Assembly (NCBI GenBank): GCA_015494385.1
Contig: WGBJ01000094.1
Coordinates: 1-8,391, forward strand
Direction: 5' to 3'
DNA: 8,391 bases
Origin: Marinosulfonomonas sp.
GTDB lineage: Bacteria > Pseudomonadota > Alphaproteobacteria > Rhodobacterales > Rhodobacteraceae
Position numbers and translations under genes: made by a program
Part shown: one piece after another, positions 1 through 6,281 of the stretch
Position numbering within the stretch: position 1 is the first letter of the stretch
Layout: every line of letters starts with the position of its first letter
The notes under the pieces: generated by a model
Databases searched by the model: none
Seen by the model: only the letters and a program-made list of their open reading frames with translations
Told to the model about the DNA's origin: nothing

Positions 1-296
1 ATCAATGCCTTGGTGATCAGCGGCGCATAGCCAAAGGTCGAAACCTTCTTCATCACCGCCATATCGCGGGTGCCGGATTTGTCCAGCTTGGCCTCGGGCA
101 ATTCGACATCCAGCGTGATATAGGTCTGCTGGAACGCCCCCGAACCGCTGGAAAAGATCGAGGTCAGCAGCATCGCCAGCGCGGCCATCGCCAGCCCTAC
201 GGCAAACAGGCCATAGGCGTGAAACCGGCGTTCAGCCGCGTTGCGTTTCTTGGTGCGGGCGCTGGTGGTATATAGCGATGTTTTGGGACGGCTCAT
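1..296 (-). CDS. pstA: Phosphate ABC transporter permease PstA (N-terminal part, gene runs off left edge)
   Basis: This is the start of the second inner-membrane permease of the high-affinity phosphate importer PstSCAB. The 98 visible codons begin MSRPKTSLYTTSARTKKRN, a basic cytoplasmic lead. One hydrophobic segment follows (about residues 27-48, from YGLFAVGLAMAALAMLLTSI), then a polar stretch with LDVELPEAKLDKSGTRD. This matches the extra N-terminal domain (DUF3333) that alphaproteobacterial PstA proteins carry ahead of the transport core; the core itself lies outside the window. The ATG overlaps the pstC stop as ATGA, which implies translational coupling and one transcript. The identification is firm from N-terminus and context, although no transport motif can be seen here. 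Confidence 0.93.
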   Translation of the reverse strand, partial: MSRPKTSLYTTSARTKKRNAAERRFHAYGLFAVGLAMAALAMLLTSIFSSGSGAFQQTYITLDVELPEAKLDKSGTRDMAVMKKVSTFGYAPLITKAL

Positions 297-1741
297 TCGT
301 ATTGCTCCCGATATTTGCGCACAATGACCAGCGCGATCACATTCAGGCCAAGGGTGATCACAAACAACGTCAGCCCCAGCGCAAAGGCCACCAACGTTTC
401 GGGCGCGGCAAAGTCGGTATCACCCGTTAGCTGGCTAACGATTTTCACGGTGACGGTTGTCATCGCCTCGAACGGATTCAGACCCATCTTGGCCGCGGCC
501 CCTGCCCCCATCACCACGATCATGGTTTCGCCAATCGCACGAGATGCCGCCAGCAGGATCGCCCCGACAACGCCGGGCAATGCAGCAGGCAGAACCACCT
601 TGCGGATGGTTTCCGAATGGGTCGACCCCAGCGCCAGTGACCCGTCCCGCATCGCCTGTGGCACCGCGTTGATGATGTCATCCGATAGCGAGGACACGAA
701 CGGGATCAACATCACCCCCATCACCAGACCGGCGGTCATTACGGATGACGCGCTTTCGCCCAGCCCCATCGGTTGTGCGAAATAGTCCCGCAGCAACGGG
801 CCAACGGTCAGCAGGGCGAACAGCCCGTAAACAATGGTCGGGATGCCGGCCAGAACCTCGATCAGCGGTTTGATAAAGGTGCGGGCCTTGGGTCCGGCGT
901 ATTCCGACATATAGATGGCGGCGAACAGGCCGATCGGCACGGCGACCAGCAGCGCGATGAAACTGATATAAAGCGTGCCCCACAGCAGCGGCAGGATGCC
1001 CAGATCGCTGCCACCGCGAAAATTCGGCGCCCATTTGGTGCTGAAAAAGAAATCGAACGCCGGGTATTGGGCAAAGAAATGGCGGGTTTCAAACAGCATC
1101 GAAAGGACAATGCCAAGGGTGGTCAGAATGGCGATCAAGGCCGCGCCGATCAGCAGTGCCAGAACGGCGCGCTCCACCGTATTACGGGCGCGAAAATCGC
1201 GGTTGATCATCCGCAGGCCAAACAACAGCCCCAGCACCGCCAGAGCCACCACAGCAATACTGCGCCACATGTCCCCGACCTGCCCCAGCCTGCGCATTTC
1301 CTGCGCGGCAATCAGGACTTCCGGCTTGACCTCGGCCCCCAGCGCCACACCGGCGGCCCCCAGTTGCGCACGAATATCCCCGCTGATGTTGTTGGCCACA
1401 TCCGGCGCAATCGCGCCCTTGGCCACAGCCCTGTCCAGCCCGTCTGCCAAACGGCGCACGTCGCTTATCATCAACGAATAGGCCCCGTCATCCAGCGCCC
1501 CTTGCGGCAGGGTTTTGGCGACCTGAGCGTCAATCCACGCCGGTTGCACCACAAGCCAAAGCGCCAGCAGGGCCAGCGCGGGAACAAGGGTAAACAGGGC
1601 GACATTCCAGCCGTAATAATGCGGCAGGGAATGCAGGGCGCGGATACTTCCGCCGGCCGACTTCATCGCCCTGCCCCGCCCCAGAACATAGCCGATGGCG
1701 GCAAGGGCAAACAGAAGGATCAGGATTGAAAATGCGCTCAT
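293..1741 (-). CDS. pstC: Phosphate ABC transporter permease PstC, long alphaproteobacterial form
   Basis: PstC pairs with PstA to form the inner-membrane channel for phosphate delivered by PstS. The protein has 482 residues, against about 320 in E. coli PstC. The extra length is N-terminal: hydrophobic segments at about residues 4-20 and 47-65, a roughly 90-residue polar and probably periplasmic region (67-160), then segments at 161-178 and 192-216. This fits the PstC N-terminal domain (DUF3708) of alphaproteobacteria. The permease core follows, with LWGTLYISFIALLVAVPIG (253-271), EVLAGIPTIVYGLFALL (295-311) and the ATPase-contacting EAA-type loop around DGSLALGSTHSETIRKVVLP (366-385). A TAA lies directly before the ATG at 1741, so no longer start is possible; the ribosome site is weak (GGA 8 bases upstream). 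The gene sits 66 bases behind pstS and overlaps pstA by 4 bases. Confidence 0.97.
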   Translation of the reverse strand: MSAFSILILLFALAAIGYVLGRGRAMKSAGGSIRALHSLPHYYGWNVALFTLVPALALLALWLVVQPAWIDAQVAKTLPQGALDDGAYSLMISDVRRLADGLDRAVAKGAIAPDVANNISGDIRAQLGAAGVALGAEVKPEVLIAAQEMRRLGQVGDMWRSIAVVALAVLGLLFGLRMINRDFRARNTVERAVLALLIGAALIAILTTLGIVLSMLFETRHFFAQYPAFDFFFSTKWAPNFRGGSDLGILPLLWGTLYISFIALLVAVPIGLFAAIYMSEYAGPKARTFIKPLIEVLAGIPTIVYGLFALLTVGPLLRDYFAQPMGLGESASSVMTAGLVMGVMLIPFVSSLSDDIINAVPQAMRDGSLALGSTHSETIRKVVLPAALPGVVGAILLAASRAIGETMIVVMGAGAAAKMGLNPFEAMTTVTVKIVSQLTGDTDFAAPETLVAFALGLTLFVITLGLNVIALVIVRKYREQYE

Positions 1742-1772
1742 TTATGGCATCCGTTGTTCGGTCACAGGGCGC

Positions 1773-1798
1773 GGCGGGCCACCGAAAAGCAGCCCGCC
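1773..1798 (-). promoter_or_regulatory. Hairpin between pstS and pstC (probable transcript-stabilising or attenuating stem-loop)
   Basis: A perfect 7-bp inverted repeat, GGCGGGC at 1773-1779 and GCCCGCC at 1792-1798, encloses a 12-base loop just after the pstS stop and before pstC. There is no T run after it in the minus direction, so it does not look like a strong intrinsic terminator. Stem-loops behind binding-protein genes in ABC operons commonly protect the upstream mRNA or limit read-through, giving more binding protein than permease. That role here is inferred. Confidence 0.55.
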
Positions 1799-1807
1799 AC
1801 GATCGGC

Positions 1808-2836
1808 TTATTTCATGGTGACTTCGTCAGCGACAATCGCCTGTGTCTCGGCCAGTTCGGGATCGGACACCAGACCGTATTCGGCAAGTGGCCCATCCTC
1901 GCCTGCGATTTCATCGGCAACGAAGAATTCGGCATATTCCTTCAGACCGGGGATCACGCCGATATGGGCCTTCTTGATGTAGAAATACAGCGGGCGGGAC
2001 ACGGGGTATTCGCCCGAGGCAATGGTTTCCGTCGAAGGTTCCACCCCCGACATGGTCGCCACCTGCAATTTGTCGGTATTGTTTTCGTAAAACGCCAGCC
2101 CGAACACGCCGATGGCATCCTTGTTCGAGGAAATCCGCGCCAGTGTCTCGGTGTAGTCACCGTCAATATCCACGGCCAACCCGTCGGTGCGCAGGGCGAT
2201 ACAGGCCTTTTCGGCGGCCTTTTTATCGCCACCCGCGGCCTCTTTCAGCAGATCAAAGGCGCCTGTTTCTTCGCAACCGGCCAGAATAACCTTGTCCTCG
2301 AACACCTCGCGGGTGCCGTGCTTGGTTCCGGGGATGAAAGTCTGGATCGGCTGGTCCGGCAGATCCGCGTTGACCTGCGCCCAGTTTTTGTTCGGATTGG
2401 CAACCATCTGGCCATCGACCAGCACCTTGTCGGACAGGGCGTTGAACCAGTCGGCAGGCGTAAAGGCAAAGCTGTTACCGTCAATATCGCTGGCAAAAAC
2501 GATGCCGTCATAACCGATCCGCACCTCGATAATATCCGTCACACCATTTTCGGCGCAGCGGGCGATTTCCTTTTCCTTGATTGCACGCGAAGCATTGGCG
2601 ATGTCGATCGTGCCTTCGCCCACCCCTTCGCAAAACTTTTTCAAACCGGCCGAGGAGCCACCCGACTCAACAACAGGTGTGGGATAGTCAAAACTTTCGC
2701 CAAAGGCTTCGGCGACGATGGCGGCATAGGGCAAAACCGTGCTGGAACCAGCAACCTGCACCTGATCCCGCGCACTGGCGGTTGTGGCGGCAAGGGTGGC
2801 AACGGCAAGGGGGATCAGGCGAATGGCAAAGGACAT
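1808..2836 (-). CDS. pstS: Periplasmic phosphate-binding protein PstS
   Basis: PstS captures inorganic phosphate in the periplasm and delivers it to the PstCAB transporter. The 342-residue protein starts with a signal peptide (MSFAIRLIPLAVATLAATTASA) with a likely signal peptidase I cut after Ala22. Phosphate-binding motifs are in the expected order: GSSTVLPY (30-37), ESGGSSAG (57-64), NASRAI (81-86) and GTKHGTREVFE (170-180). Four cysteines (69, 94, 188, 212) could form two disulfides in the mature protein. The ATG at 2836 has a good ribosome site, GGAG 8 bases upstream. It is the first gene after a PHO box, so it should be the main phosphate-starvation-induced product of the locus. A longer open frame on the opposite strand is not credible, because this one carries the complete family signature. 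Confidence 0.97.
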   Translation of the reverse strand: MSFAIRLIPLAVATLAATTASARDQVQVAGSSTVLPYAAIVAEAFGESFDYPTPVVESGGSSAGLKKFCEGVGEGTIDIANASRAIKEKEIARCAENGVTDIIEVRIGYDGIVFASDIDGNSFAFTPADWFNALSDKVLVDGQMVANPNKNWAQVNADLPDQPIQTFIPGTKHGTREVFEDKVILAGCEETGAFDLLKEAAGGDKKAAEKACIALRTDGLAVDIDGDYTETLARISSNKDAIGVFGLAFYENNTDKLQVATMSGVEPSTETIASGEYPVSRPLYFYIKKAHIGVIPGLKEYAEFFVADEIAGEDGPLAEYGLVSDPELAETQAIVADEVTMK

Positions 2837-2900
2837 TATTCAAACTCCGTATCAGAATTTCGCAAACGGGCCATCAGCGGCCACGATTCGAACCTAGGGC

Positions 2901-2946
2901 CTTCTGACAAAGCTTATGTGAAACTTCTGTAACAGCTTTATGACAA
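2901..2946 (-). promoter_or_regulatory. PHO box (PhoB binding site) and promoter of the pstSCA operon
   Basis: Read on the minus strand, 11-base units follow each other without a gap: TTGTCATAAAG (2946-2936), CTGTTACAGAA (2935-2925) and GTTTCACATAA (2924-2914). A further half-site-like TTTGTCA lies at 2911-2905, two bases out of phase. The first two units closely match the enterobacterial PHO box (CTGTCAT, four bases, CTGTCAT). PhoB~P bound here would replace a normal -35 element. A candidate -10 is TAGGTT at 2896-2891, which would leave a leader of about 50 bases before the pstS ATG. The box begins 5 bases after the phoR stop codon, so phoR read-through into pstS is also possible. Confidence 0.88.
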
Positions 2947-2951
2947 TGGCC

Positions 2952-3998
2952 TTATGCGGCGGGTAAAATCACCGTAAATGTGCTGCCCTGCCCTTTTATG
3001 CTGGTGATTTTCAACCGGCCACGATGCCGGTTGACGATATGTTTTACAATCGCCAGCCCCAGTCCGGTTCCGCCCATTTCGCGCGAGCGATGGCTATCTA
3101 TGCGGTAAAATCGCTCGGTCAACCGCGGCAGATGGATTTGGCCAATCCCGTCCCCCTGATCCGTAACACGAATGCGCACAGCCGGTCCGCGCAGACTGGG
3201 TTCCCGGTCGGTGCGGGTCACATCAATCGTGATCACCCCGTCCGCCGCCCCGTATTTGATTGCGTTTTCAACAAGATTGGTAAAAACCTGCTGGAGCTGG
3301 TCGGCATCCCCTTTTACCATTTGTTTCGCATCTTCCGGCGCGTTGATTGTGACTGTAACATTTCGATCCTGCGCCACCGGATGCAACACCTGCCGTGACA
3401 GATTGAGAACCGATAAAATATCGACCTTTTCGCTTGGACGAACACGCTCTTCGGATTCAACCTTGGATAGTGTTAGCAAATCTCCTACCAGACGCGCCAT
3501 TCTTTTGGTTTCGCGCTCCATCAGTTCCAGAAATCTGGCGCCGGCCTGTGGGTCATCTTTTGCCGGACCACGCAGCGTTTCGATAAATCCGATCAGGGAT
3601 GTCAACGGGCTGCGCAGTTCATGGCTGACATTGGCGACAAAATCACTGCGCATCTGACCGGCCTCCAGCACCGGAGAAACATCTTCAAAACTGATCAGGA
3701 TTGCAGGTGTATTTTTGCGGCCGGAAACGGGGGAACAGGTCACATCATAAAGGGTAACACTGTCGCCAATTGTGTTTTGATATCGGGACTTACAGGTTTT
3801 TTGCCCCTGAATGGCCCCTTCGATTGCATCCAGCAACGCAGGTTGCCGCAAAACGGTTGTAAAATGTTTCCCTTCAAGGTTTGCGCCAAACATCTCGATT
3901 GCAGGGGCATTGGCGAATTCAATCCGGCCGCGCCCGCCAACCACAACGAGGGGCATCGGAATTGCGGAAAGAAAGCTTTTGGACTTTTTGTTCACCAT
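2952..3998 (-). CDS. phoR: Phosphate regulon sensor histidine kinase PhoR, apparently without membrane segments
   Basis: PhoR is the kinase that phosphorylates PhoB when phosphate is scarce. The 348-residue protein has an N-terminal PAS domain (FLSAIPMPLVVVGGRGRIEF, from residue 9), then a HisKA dimerisation helix with VSHELRSPLTSLIGF and phospho-acceptor His126. The ATPase domain shows the N box NLVENAIKYG (Asn245), G1 DQGDGIG (from Asp280), F box ERFYR and G2 GGTGLGLA (309-316). I chose ATG 3998 over an in-frame ATG at 4118: the extra 40 residues are cysteine-rich and unlike the family, and a better -10 lies between the two. The ribosome site at 3998 is weak, so a TTG or GTG nearby cannot be excluded. 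No transmembrane helix is visible, unlike E. coli PhoR; soluble PAS-containing forms fit sensing via PstSCAB/PhoU. Its stop is 5 bases before the PHO box. Confidence 0.92.
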   Translation of the reverse strand: MVNKKSKSFLSAIPMPLVVVGGRGRIEFANAPAIEMFGANLEGKHFTTVLRQPALLDAIEGAIQGQKTCKSRYQNTIGDSVTLYDVTCSPVSGRKNTPAILISFEDVSPVLEAGQMRSDFVANVSHELRSPLTSLIGFIETLRGPAKDDPQAGARFLELMERETKRMARLVGDLLTLSKVESEERVRPSEKVDILSVLNLSRQVLHPVAQDRNVTVTINAPEDAKQMVKGDADQLQQVFTNLVENAIKYGAADGVITIDVTRTDREPSLRGPAVRIRVTDQGDGIGQIHLPRLTERFYRIDSHRSREMGGTGLGLAIVKHIVNRHRGRLKITSIKGQGSTFTVILPAA

Positions 3999-4035
3999 AA
4001 GAATATTGCCCAATCCATGTGTTTTCTTTCGCTTT

Positions 4036-4063
4036 ATATTAAGGTCTCGTGGAGACACAGTAA
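4036..4063 (-). promoter_or_regulatory. Candidate phoR promoter with an inverted repeat in its spacer
   Basis: On the minus strand, TTACTG (4063-4058) and TAATAT (4041-4036) are separated by 16 bases, giving a plausible -35/-10 pair and a leader of about 30 bases before ATG 3998. The spacer contains the short palindrome GTCTC-CAC-GAGAC (4056-4044). Neither hexamer is a strong consensus match, and the call rests on position and AT-richness. Confidence 0.33.
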
Positions 4064-4195
4064 GATTGCAACAGTCCAAACAAAAATAAACAACCAAAGC
4101 GGTATTTGCGGCTAGCAATTGTCATTAACTTTTGTACATTGTTAACCAATCGGCATCAATACACTCAATGCTGAACAGAATGGGATGGACACGGG

Positions 4196-4558
4196 ATGAC
4201 CAAGATCAACAATAAACTGTTGATACTTGTAGTAGGCGATATTGACCAATGGATAGCGTCAGGTCGCGATCTTCCAAAAATCGCACAAACTCGGTTTTGT
4301 GCGTTTTCTGAATTGACGGCCGTTTTGTTGGCCGAACTACAACCGGATATCATTCTTTGCCCCCTGCTGGCCGAGAATTTCGATGTGCTTGATATTGTCG
4401 CTGTGCTGGACTTTTTCGAATTCCCGGGACGCATTCGTGCCCTTGCGCCCCCTTTTCCGAACCCGGAAATCATCACCCGGGAAGTGAAAGTCGAATTTCC
4501 CTCCCTTGATTTCGATATTATCGAGGTTCGCCCGGGCCCCAAGATGCGCACACTCTAG
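4196..4558 (+). CDS. Conserved hypothetical protein, possibly with a degenerate receiver-like fold
   Basis: I do not recognise a characterised function. The 120-residue protein alternates hydrophobic strands and helices in a Rossmann-like rhythm: KLLILVVGDID (7-17), AFSELTAVLLAELQPDIILCPLL (36-58), NFDVLDIVAVLDFF (61-74) and GRIRALAPP (78-86), then a tail with DFDIIEVRP. The QPDIILCPL strand sits where a response-regulator receiver would have its phosphorylatable Asp, but Cys/Pro are there instead, so any receiver fold would be non-phosphorylatable. Similar small proteins beside phoR are familiar to me from Rhodobacterales, but that is recollection, not a search. There is no signal peptide or clear membrane helix. 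The gene is divergent from phoR across about 200 bases. Its start has a G-rich stretch (GGGATGG, about 7-13 bases upstream) but no textbook ribosome site. Its last codons and TAG stop lie at the edge of a palindromic repeat. Confidence 0.75.
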   Translation: MTKINNKLLILVVGDIDQWIASGRDLPKIAQTRFCAFSELTAVLLAELQPDIILCPLLAENFDVLDIVAVLDFFEFPGRIRALAPPFPNPEIITREVKVEFPSLDFDIIEVRPGPKMRTL

Positions 4559-4671
4559 AGCATGTCGCACCAAGTCGAATTCACCGTCCCGACCGAACGC
4601 ATTCGCTTGCGCGAACGCTGCCTCGGTCGGGTCGGAGAATGCTCGAATCTGATCAAGTGCGACACACTCTA
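4556..4671. repeat. 116-bp imperfect palindromic element (MITE-like or bidirectional terminator) between convergent genes
   Basis: Three nested inverted repeats share one centre. The outer arms TAGAGCATGTCGCAC (4556-4570) and its partner (4657-4671) match at 13 of 15 positions. The middle arms CCGTCCCGACCGA (4584-4596) and 4623-4635 match at 12 of 13. The inner arms GCATTCGC (4599-4606) and GCGAACGC (4611-4618) match at 7 of 8 around a TTGC loop. Arms with terminal TAGAG/CTCTA ends and TA at each edge resemble short non-autonomous repeats inserted at TA, as with IS630-type elements. The whole could fold as one long hairpin. The TAG stop of the plus-strand gene (4556-4558) and the TAG stop of the minus-strand enzyme (4671-4669) are the two ends of the element. 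Function as a bidirectional terminator is inferred. Confidence 0.8.
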
Positions 4672-5850
4672 AACGGTATCAGCGGCCTTGATCGCGGCTT
4701 CGAATTCCTCTTTCAGCAGGTCTATGTCCTCGATCCCGACAGATATCCGAAAGAACCCTTCTGAAATCCCCAGTTTTTCACGGTCTTGTTCCGTCAAAGC
4801 CCTGTGCGAGGACGACGCGGGATGCGACAGGGTTGTGCCGATGTCGCCCAATGTCGGGGCAAAGGCGATGTTCGGGGCCGCGCGGGTCAGGGCGTTGGCG
4901 GCGTCACGCCCGCCGTGCAACTCAAAGCTAACCATATGCCCGCCCCGCCCGTTCAGCAAAGTGCCGGCGCGGTTGTGGTCTGGATGGTCCGCATGGGTCG
5001 GATAAAGCACCTGTTTCACCCCCGAAAGCCTGCCCAGATGATCGGCCAGTGCGGCGGCGTTTTGTTCGGCGCGATCATAGCGCAATTCGAACGAATACAG
5101 CCCGCGTTCGGCCAGCCAGCAATCAAACGGGCTGGGGGTCATGCCCCATGTCACCACCGCCTGACGAATAGATTCACGCAAGGTTTCATCGCGGGCGGCA
5201 ACATAGCCCAGCGTCACATCCGAATGGCCCGCCAGAATTTTTGTCACCGAATGCACCACAATATCGGCGCCATATTCAAAGGGCCGCAGGCCACGCGGGG
5301 TGGTGAAGGTGTTGTCCACCATCAGCAGAATACCGCGTTCTTTGGCAACACGGGCGATCCCCTCCAGATCGGCCACACGCAGGGTGGGGTTCGAGACCAC
5401 CTCGATCAGGATCAGACGGGTTTCAGGGCGGATGGCGGCAGAAAAGGCTTTGATATCCGTGGGATCGGCAAAATCCGCCGTGATCCCCAGTCGCGGCAAA
5501 TCCTGTGTCAGCAGGCGCAGGCTGCGGCCATAGAGCTGATCCGCGGCCACCACATGATCCCCCGCTTTCAGCGCCCCAATCAGGCCTGCCGAAATCGCCG
5601 CCATGCCGGAACCGGTGATGATGCCGTCTGTTGCCCCTTCCAACCCGTCGATTTTCTGTGCCAGCACGGTGGCGTTCGGATGGCCTTCGCGGGCATAGGT
5701 ATAGCCCTGCCCCCCCTCATATTGCGCATCCAGCTGGTCCGGGCTTTCCGAGGCATAAACCACTGACGGCTGCAACGGCGTGCCCACTGCACGCGAAACG
5801 GTATCGGGCCACGGGGTGCGGCGCACGATGCTGCGAGGGGTATCGGTCAT
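4669..5850 (-). CDS. PLP-dependent transsulfuration-family enzyme (cystathionine gamma-synthase/lyase type), substrate unresolved
   Basis: This 393-residue cytosolic enzyme belongs to the Cys/Met metabolism PLP family (fold type I), whose members act on cystathionine, homocysteine, methionine or O-acylhomoserine. Visible landmarks are YTYAREGHPN (50-59), the phosphate-binding GSGMAA (79-84), ring-stacking Tyr107 in QLYGRS, Asp179 in VDNTFTTP, the Schiff-base Lys204 in HSVTKILAGHSD and the substrate carboxylate-binding Arg368 in RISVGIED. Residue 109, two after the tyrosine, is Arg, where methionine gamma-lyase has Cys and many relatives have Gly, so the exact reaction is open. ATG 5850 was chosen because AGGA lies 6 bases upstream; an ATG 39 bases earlier would overlap the preceding cueR-like gene and lacks support. 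It follows that gene by 8 bases, so the two are surely co-transcribed. Its TAG stop is formed by the palindromic element. Confidence 0.92.
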   Translation of the reverse strand: MTDTPRSIVRRTPWPDTVSRAVGTPLQPSVVYASESPDQLDAQYEGGQGYTYAREGHPNATVLAQKIDGLEGATDGIITGSGMAAISAGLIGALKAGDHVVAADQLYGRSLRLLTQDLPRLGITADFADPTDIKAFSAAIRPETRLILIEVVSNPTLRVADLEGIARVAKERGILLMVDNTFTTPRGLRPFEYGADIVVHSVTKILAGHSDVTLGYVAARDETLRESIRQAVVTWGMTPSPFDCWLAERGLYSFELRYDRAEQNAAALADHLGRLSGVKQVLYPTHADHPDHNRAGTLLNGRGGHMVSFELHGGRDAANALTRAAPNIAFAPTLGDIGTTLSHPASSSHRALTEQDREKLGISEGFFRISVGIEDIDLLKEEFEAAIKAADTV

Positions 5851-5858
5851 GGAGTGTC

Positions 5859-6245
5859 CTAGCTGGAAAAACTGTCGAGGATTGGACAATCGGGGCGATT
5901 GTCACCATGACATTCATGCGCCACACGGGCCAGTTCGTCACGCAGTTTTTGCAGTTCGGACAGTTTTTCGTCGATTTCCGCCAGCCGTTTCAGGGCGATC
6001 TTTTTCACATCCTTGCTGGTTCGGGTCTTGTCCTCGTACAACCCTAACAACTCGCGGCAATCCTTGACGGAAAAATCAAAGGCCCGCGCGCGGCGGATAA
6101 AGGTCAGTTTGCTGACTTCGCCTTCACCATAAAGCCGGTAACCGGCGTCCGAGCGGCCCATTGGCTCGACCAGCCCGATGTCGGCATAATAGCGAACCGT
6201 TTTCACCGGCAATCCGGCCTGTTCTGCGGCTTGTCCTACGTTCAT
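5859..6245 (-). CDS. cueR: CueR-like Cu(I)-responsive MerR-family transcriptional regulator
   Basis: MerR-family activators bend dyad operators lying between -35 and -10 elements; CueR does so on binding Cu(I), Ag(I) or Au(I). The 128-residue protein has the N-terminal winged helix-turn-helix (VGQAAEQAGLPVKTVRYYADIGLV, 3-26; wing GYRLY, 35-39), the FIRRARAFDFSVKDCRELL helix pair (49-67), a long dimerisation helix (about 78-108) and the metal loop CHGDNRPDCP. The ligand cysteines fall at 112 and 120, the same numbers as in E. coli CueR, and Ser77, which marks the monovalent-ion class, is conserved. AGGAG lies 7 bases before the ATG. A CueR-type operator lies just upstream. Unusually for this family, the co-transcribed gene is a PLP enzyme, and no copper ATPase or chaperone is in the window. 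Confidence 0.94.
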   Translation of the reverse strand: MNVGQAAEQAGLPVKTVRYYADIGLVEPMGRSDAGYRLYGEGEVSKLTFIRRARAFDFSVKDCRELLGLYEDKTRTSKDVKKIALKRLAEIDEKLSELQKLRDELARVAHECHGDNRPDCPILDSFSS

Positions 6246-6260
6246 CTTATCGCTCCTGCA

Positions 6261-6281
6261 ACATTCCTATTACAGGAAGGT
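6261..6281 (-). promoter_or_regulatory. CueR-type dyad operator upstream of cueR
   Basis: On the minus strand, ACCTTCC (6281-6275), a 7-base centre TGTAATA, and GGAATGT (6267-6261) form the MerR/CueR-type dyad; the right arm differs from the ideal GGAAGGT at one base. It lies 15 bases before the cueR ATG, which points to autoregulation of the cueR-PLP enzyme unit. Confidence 0.8.

Noticed and set aside
773..1729. Long plus-strand open frame opposite pstC, and similar ones opposite the PLP enzyme (4786-5766) and livM (6345-7346)
   Set aside because: They are rich in Gln, Arg, His and Gly as expected of antisense frames of GC-rich genes, with no recognisable domains.
2882..2900. Sequence GGTTCGAATC (minus strand) resembling a tRNA T-loop, in the phoR-pstS gap
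   Set aside because: The bases on either side do not form the 5-bp T stem, there is no acceptor, D or anticodon arm around it, and the region is used as the pstS promoter and leader.
1754..2932. Long plus-strand open frame opposite pstS, longer than pstS itself
   Set aside because: It mirrors pstS codons, has no family features, and pstS has a signal peptide, ribosome site, PHO box and full motif set.
3999..4118. 40-residue N-terminal extension of PhoR from an ATG at 4118
   Set aside because: The extension is unlike the kinase family, it covers the most likely promoter, and the PAS domain begins just after the ATG at 3998.
4119..4147. TTGTCAT followed by TTAAC repeats upstream of the plus-strand gene, considered as a second PHO box or a CtrA site
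   Set aside because: Only one PHO half-site matches and the next 11-base unit does not. The two TTAA motifs are 17 bases apart, not the 11-base spacing of CtrA sites.
5851..5889. Start of the PLP enzyme 13 codons upstream
   Set aside because: It would overlap the cueR coding end, while the ATG at 5850 has AGGA at the right distance.
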